A DNA stretch of 64,000 nt. Origin: Didymella arachidicola. Taxonomy: Eukaryota; Ascomycota; Dothideomycetes; Pleosporales; Didymellaceae. Below, in pieces: positions 61,101 to 64,000 of the stretch. The first letter of the stretch is position 1; every line of letters starts with the position of its first letter. The DNA is taken from the NCBI GenBank assembly GCA_016630955.3, contig CM049991.1:1938387-2002386 (forward strand), read 5' to 3'. The notes beneath the pieces were generated by a model. The model did not search any database. It had not been told where the DNA came from and saw only the letters and a program-made list of their open reading frames with translations. A program made the translations under genes and the position numbers.

Positions 61101-62454
61101 CGCGCGGATGCTGAAAGGAAAGGGGCTGCTGCATAGGGTGGTGATTGACGAGTGTCATCTGGTGTTCACGGCGAGGAATTGGCGAGAGAAGCTGGTGGCG
61201 ATGAAGAACTTGCGGCTGCTGGGTAGTCCGATGGTGATGCTGACAGCAACGCTGCCGCCGCTGCAGGAGGGAGAGCTTGAGGCGAGCATGCTTGTGCGTC
61301 ACGCAACGTACGTGAGAGCAAGCACGGTGCGGCCGAACGCGCGGTACTTTGTGTCGTGGTGTCAGCGCGACAAGCTCGAGGAGACGGCGCTGTTCGTGTG
61401 CAAGCGGTGGGCAGAGAAGCTGCGGCGGAGCGGACAGAAGGGGGTGGTGTACTGCAAGAGCAAGGTGCAGTGCGAGCGGCTCGCGACGGAGCTGGGCTGC
61501 GGACACTATCACGCAGGGGTGGTGGATCGCGCAGACCGGCTACAGGAGTGGGTGGAGGGGGGCGGAATGATGGTGGCGACGTCGGCGCTGGGGACGGGAG
61601 TGGACTTTGCTGGCATCGTGTACATCTTGCACGTAGGCACACCGTGGAGCATGAGCGACTTTGCTCAGGCAAGCGGACGCGGGGGACGAGGAGGAGAGCA
61701 ATACGATGTGGTGGTGCTGGTGGGGCACGGGGAGGTGGAGCAGGTGATGGAGCGAGAGAGAGAGAAGATGGAGGTGCTCGCGATGGGGCAGTTTCTGATC
61801 GGCAGCGGGTGTCGACGAGAGCTGATGAGCTCGTATCTGGACGAGCGGGGGCAGAGCTGCGGGCAGATTGGGGCAGCGGGATGCGACCGGTGCGGAGAGG
61901 GAGAGGAGGTGTGGATAGAGGAGCAGGAGAAGTGGTCGCGGGAGTGGGCGGTGGTGGAGGAAGGGTTCACAGAGCTGCGAGAGGGGTGTGCGATCTGCTG
62001 GATGGTTAGGCAGGAGTTCCCGACGGCTGAAGAGGAGCAGTGGAAAGGGCACCGGGCGATGCAGTGCACGGCATGGGCAAGGGGAACAGGGATGCAGGCA
62101 GATGAGTTCCGTGTGAAGATGCGGGATCGGACGGTGAAGAACAACTGTCGACGGTGCTGGGTGAGTCAGAAGTACTGCGCGACTGGGGAAGGGATGGACA
62201 AGCGGTGTCAGTGGCCGAACGTGGTGGTGCCGCTGGCATTCGCAGCGCGGTTGACGAGGGGTGGGATTCAGGCAATGGGAGAGCTGGGGTTTGCAGAGAC
62301 GGGAGACGAGGCGTACGCTGGGTGGCTGGGAAAGCCGCACAGGTCAGAGATTTGGGGACAGATGTTTAGCAACGCAATGGCGATGGCGATTAGGCTGGTG
62401 TTGGAGGGGTGGGGACGAGAGGGAGAGGAAGAGGAGGGTAGCAGAGTAGAGTAG
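58102..62454 (+). CDS. Telomere-linked RecQ-type helicase with N-terminal C2H2 and recombinase-like domains (gene D)
   Basis: Last gene before the telomere, transcribed toward it. An open frame runs from 58102 to 62454 (about 1,450 codons); there is no in-frame ATG near its start, and a splice acceptor at about 58,122-58,132 suggests a missing or distant first exon. Order: OrsD-like fingers (VLVCREHHTAVVNLNTHLLQ; QCKTCSFITINKDTMRMHCK), an acidic Ser stretch (about 59,005-59,085), and recombinase-like motifs (TSGQPGRGSEITTIRH, Arg at 60001; VRYHKSQ, Lys at 60102; LDYRHTAVGIG, Arg at 60358; GNYSVP, Tyr at 60519). The superfamily 2 helicase follows: VVLPTGGGKSLLF (I), VVIDECHLVF (II, DECH), MLTATLPP (III), GVVYCKSK (IV), MMVATSALGTGVDFAG (V), QASGRGGRGGE (VI). 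A Cys-rich tail follows (CDRCGEG, CAICWMV, CRRCWVSQKYC). Helicases of this type at chromosome ends (TLH) are known in fungi. Confidence 0.88.
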   Translation, partial: DNVHCFLEDYSVLVCREHHTAVVNLNTHLLQHHSVPAATRKQVVERFNQFALIDAADVELPDEPARPIEELGKPLDGLQCKTCSFITINKDTMRMHCKKDHQQAWLGEKGALYHTVKVQSFFRTGVLQRYFVVDVAVAENALNDDVEVAVQRQLAEYKLTQQEVEEELQTLEEAAKTDKTGWFKRTGWLEFFKDRNLVHLAHQARAPDRSEHKLKLAAQLAEGLIERSVKGLATLPQELRRWLRSAKQSEIDVRPLGRLQNPESQAVYASYIVRFVCFYLRVLGDEEQRIMRFRQQRDTAARSESSAALSSDEDSEDEAEGSEADDDSPRPRRRTRSQQAPDMMKDTRELFTWTAEQKLYAIRLWDALDGDDRGAQTEALLASISSFIFTTYHPVALSTGLIQFLAVLGIDVDTGRLRTAKNYSYMLAGMVYCVRVLALEKLLPGGQRDTQTEEDRDSFLATRHKQLADGTFSPMSEMISMLAYGKHIGLTAGNSGNAYWSEDKQTFYLNGRPIVIRRFCKMAQDLLAETEQMLWELCWVDGEEERVTVDLKQVVDDVTFTKRRTSFVDAPGNKLQGGLAWMLRRAMTTAGGLRLTRADGQWSVKAVRQYMRQMDRFLELLLCSVHVTSGQPGRGSEITTIRHRNGVLQDRNIFVVDGQVMTVVRYHKSQSQWDKPKIVPRFLPPQLGQVMAVYLVYVQPFREYLTLQVLGGSYSDYVWHDAQGAWDTSRLTRVLKRETGKRLGVVLHTLDYRHTAVGIGRVKVGESFSRGYQDDVGETEEAEVDDDGEDVLELQNSRTTAMGVGNYSVPMDIVKHLSVRSVDAFRPLSAAWHRFLGVDGSAAKPVEPSRTTKRRMSNSTSSALVGLPKEKEVRFADPRADAIHRGLQQVLGKQDVGFRSVEQEQALHAVLEKQTPLIVVLPTGGGKSLLFTLPACVEEPGVTVVVVPYRALIEDLVRRIQQCGVECMEWKHGENNPASVVVVSADVAGDITSTGNFLGYARMLKGKGLLHRVVIDECHLVFTARNWREKLVAMKNLRLLGSPMVMLTATLPPLQEGELEASMLVRHATYVRASTVRPNARYFVSWCQRDKLEETALFVCKRWAEKLRRSGQKGVVYCKSKVQCERLATELGCGHYHAGVVDRADRLQEWVEGGGMMVATSALGTGVDFAGIVYILHVGTPWSMSDFAQASGRGGRGGEQYDVVVLVGHGEVEQVMEREREKMEVLAMGQFLIGSGCRRELMSSYLDERGQSCGQIGAAGCDRCGEGEEVWIEEQEKWSREWAVVEEGFTELREGCAICWMVRQEFPTAEEEQWKGHRAMQCTAWARGTGMQADEFRVKMRDRTVKNNCRRCWVSQKYCATGEGMDKRCQWPNVVVPLAFAARLTRGGIQAMGELGFAETGDEAYAGWLGKPHRSEIWGQMFSNAMAMAIRLVLEGWGREGEEEEGSRVE

Positions 62455-62529
62455 CAAGCAGGGGAATAGATGAAGTAATAGGTGTATATGCGTAGCAAAG
62501 CCGTGACAAGGTATTAGCAAGAGAGTAAC

Positions 62530-62690
62530 AGGGTAGGGAGGTGGTAGGCCGTCCGGGGCAGAAGAAGGGGGGGTGGGCAGTAGGCCCGTTAGGTGTTACA
62601 AGCAGCGGAGCGGTTAGGGTGAGTAGGAGAAGAAGGGGGGGTAGGTAGTGGGCCGTTTAGGTGTTACAAGGAGTAGAGCAGCAAAGGGAA
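62530..62690 (+). repeat. Two diverged ~70-bp subtelomeric units
   Basis: The block agaagaaggggggg, then ggcccgttaggtgttacaag (62558-62602), recurs at 62628-62671 as agaagaaggggggg, then gggccgtttaggtgttacaa. The ggcccgtt/ggcccgta word reappears close to the telomere. Confidence 0.75.
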
Positions 62691-62700
62691 AGAGAGAAGA

Positions 62701-62890
62701 GTATAGCAGGGTGTAGCAAGGTATAGTAGGGTGTAGCAAGGTATAGTAGGGTGTAGCAAGGTATAGTAGGGTGTAGCAAGGTATAGTAGGGTGTAGCAAG
62801 GTATAGTAGGGTGTAGCAAGGTATAGTAGGGTGTAGCAAGGTATAGTAGGGTGTAGCAAGGTATAGTAGGGTGTAGCAGAGTATAGCAAG
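62701..62890 (+). repeat. 20-bp tandem repeat, about 9 units
   Basis: Perfect or near-perfect copies of gtatagtagggtgtagcaag in a row. Confidence 0.95.
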
Positions 62891-63355
62891 ATATAGTAGA
62901 GTGTAGTAGGGTGTAGTAAGATATTACAGAGCGTAGTAAAAAGCAGAGTATAGTAGAGTGTAGCAGGGTATTATAGAGTATAGTAAGGTATAGCAAAGTA
63001 TAGCAAGATATAGCAGAGCGTAGCAGGGTATAGGAAGGTGTAGTAGGGTAGGGTTAGGTATAGTAAGGTATAGCAAAGCGTAGTAAGAAGCAGAGTATAG
63101 TAGAGTGTAGCAGAGTATAGTAGAGTGTAGCAGAGTATAGTAAAATATAGCAGAATATAGTAAGGTATAGTAGAGTATAGCAGAGTGTAGCAGAGTGTAG
63201 TAAAATATAGTAGGATGTAGTAAGGTATGGAAAAGCATAGTAAAGTATAGTAGAATATAGTAGAATATAGTAGAATATAGTAGAATATAGTAGGATATAG
63301 TAGAATATAGTAGGATATAGTAGGATATAGTAGAATATAGTAGAAGGCTAAGCTA
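62891..63355 (+). repeat. Degenerate derivatives of the 20-bp repeat
   Basis: Built of tatagtagagtg, tagcagagtata and tagaatatag words; at 63245-63345 it shortens to a 10-bp unit (atagtagaat). The strand is strongly purine-rich. Confidence 0.85.
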
Positions 63356-63374
63356 TAATAAGATATTATAGGTT

Positions 63375-63570
63375 AGAAAAAGAGAAGAGTAGGTAGTAGA
63401 TATAAAAAAAAGTAGGTAGTAGGTATAAAAAAAAGTAGGTAGTAGGTATAAAAAAATAGTAGGTATTAGGTACAATAAAAAAAATAGGTAGTAGGTATAA
63501 CAAAAACAATAGGTATTAGGTATAATAAAAAAATAGGTAGTAGGTATAACAAAAACAATAGGTAATAATT
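63375..63570 (+). repeat. A-rich ~22-28 bp repeats (aaaaaaagtaggtagtaggtat)
   Basis: About seven copies of a (g/a)taggtagtaggtata word separated by poly-A runs and acaaaaacaa. Confidence 0.85.
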
Positions 63571-63764
63571 ATTAAAAAAAGAATAAGTAGTAAGTTTAAG
63601 AAATAATATAAGAGAATAAATAGATTAGGTAGTAGAAGAATTAAAGATAAAAGAAGAAATAAAAAGTAGAGTAAGGTTATAATAATAAGATACTAAGAGA
63701 AGAGAAGAAAAGAAAAGTGTAGTAAAGCTGTAATAAGGTATTAATAAAAGCGTATTAGGGAGGG
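63571..63764. other. A-rich subtelomeric sequence, no gene
   Basis: AG-rich on the plus strand (aagaagaaat, agagaagaaa) with no repeat unit I can fix. Confidence 0.5.
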
Positions 63765-63902
63765 TAGGGGGGTAGGCCCGTAAGAAGGGAAAGGAGGGTG
63801 CCCGAAGGGCAACCCGTTAGAAAGGATTACTAAGAAGAGTAAAGGGGTGGGGGGTGGGCCCGTAAGAGGGGAAAGAGGGTGCCCGAAGGGCAACCCGTCG
63901 AT
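63765..63902 (+). repeat. Two subterminal ~50-bp units with a hairpin, abutting the telomere
   Basis: Copy 1 (63765-63819) and copy 2 (63845-63900) share ggcccgtaag, ggaaa and gggtgcccgaagggcaaccc. The core TGCCCGAAGGGCA is a 5-bp inverted repeat with GAA between the arms. Copy 2 runs straight into the TTAGGG array. Confidence 0.88.
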
Positions 63903-64000
63903 GGGTTAGGGTTAGGGTTAGGGTTAGGGTTAGGGTTAGGGTTAGGTTAGGGTTAGGGTTAGGGTTAGGGTTAGGGTTAGGGTTAGGGTTAGGGTTAGGG
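63903..64000 (+). repeat. Telomere, (TTAGGG)n, about 16 units
   Basis: Uninterrupted TTAGGG to the window end with one 5-bp variant (TTAGG) at about 63,943-63,948. The G-rich strand runs 5' to 3' outward, so this is a right chromosome end. Confidence 0.98.

Noticed and set aside
62701..62890. Regular short repeats considered as a CRISPR-like array
   Set aside because: Units follow each other without unique spacers; this is a subtelomeric satellite in a eukaryote.
62614..63238. Minus-strand frames rich in CYTLLYLATPYYTLLHPTIP
   Set aside because: Artefact of translating the 20-bp subtelomeric repeat, which stays open in several frames.
1..64000. tRNA, rRNA or other structured RNA genes
   Set aside because: I looked for tRNA-like cloverleaf signatures and rRNA-like conserved blocks and saw none I could defend by eye.

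Overview
The window is the end of a filamentous ascomycete chromosome arm. The right edge is a run of TTAGGG repeats whose G-rich strand points out of the window. Short GT-AG introns of 45-64 nt, HET/NACHT/WD40 incompatibility-type genes, Fot1/pogo DNA transposons, Ty3/Gypsy chromoviruses and C-to-T-depleted (RIP-like) AT-rich repeats all point to Pezizomycotina, plausibly Dothideomycetes. I cannot name a species.

Layout. 1-8.2 kb: a decayed STAND-type gene fragment, an F-box gene, an intact pogo transposon with 44-bp inverted ends and TA duplications, and one unrecognised nuclear-looking protein. 9.1-18.9 kb: a tandem array of HET-NACHT-WD40 (HNWD) receptor genes. Unit 1 is complete with 15 near-identical WD40 repeats, unit 2 has lost part of its HET domain and carries two stops, and unit 3 is only a 3' tail. 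19.4-24.9 kb: an unknown basic protein, an MFS transporter of the anion/cation symporter type with one intron, and a decayed Zn2Cys6 regulator. 26.2-46.0 kb: a nest of transposons. A RIP-degraded pogo copy (26,651-37,964) was split by a Gypsy element, a solo LTR and a younger copy of the same pogo family. A second, chimeric Gypsy element follows, with another solo LTR inside one of its LTRs. 46.1-62.5 kb: four tandem paralogues pointing to the telomere. They share OrsD-like C2H2 fingers and a domain whose motifs look like a tyrosine recombinase. Only the last is fused to a RecQ-type helicase (telomere-linked helicase). Two of the four are broken by single stops, and one of these also by a pogo insertion. 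62.5-64.0 kb: subtelomeric tandem repeats and the telomere.

The two candidates for something undescribed are: (a) a Gypsy family that carries, antisense to pol and directly downstream of its own U3, a small protein with Zn2Cys6-type cysteine spacing plus a predicted coiled coil, where chromodomain, antisense gene and U3 vary together between copies while gag and the rest of pol stay nearly identical; and (b) the recombinase-like module array at the telomere, with a helicase-fused member. Both rest on motifs read by eye; no alignment or database search was run.
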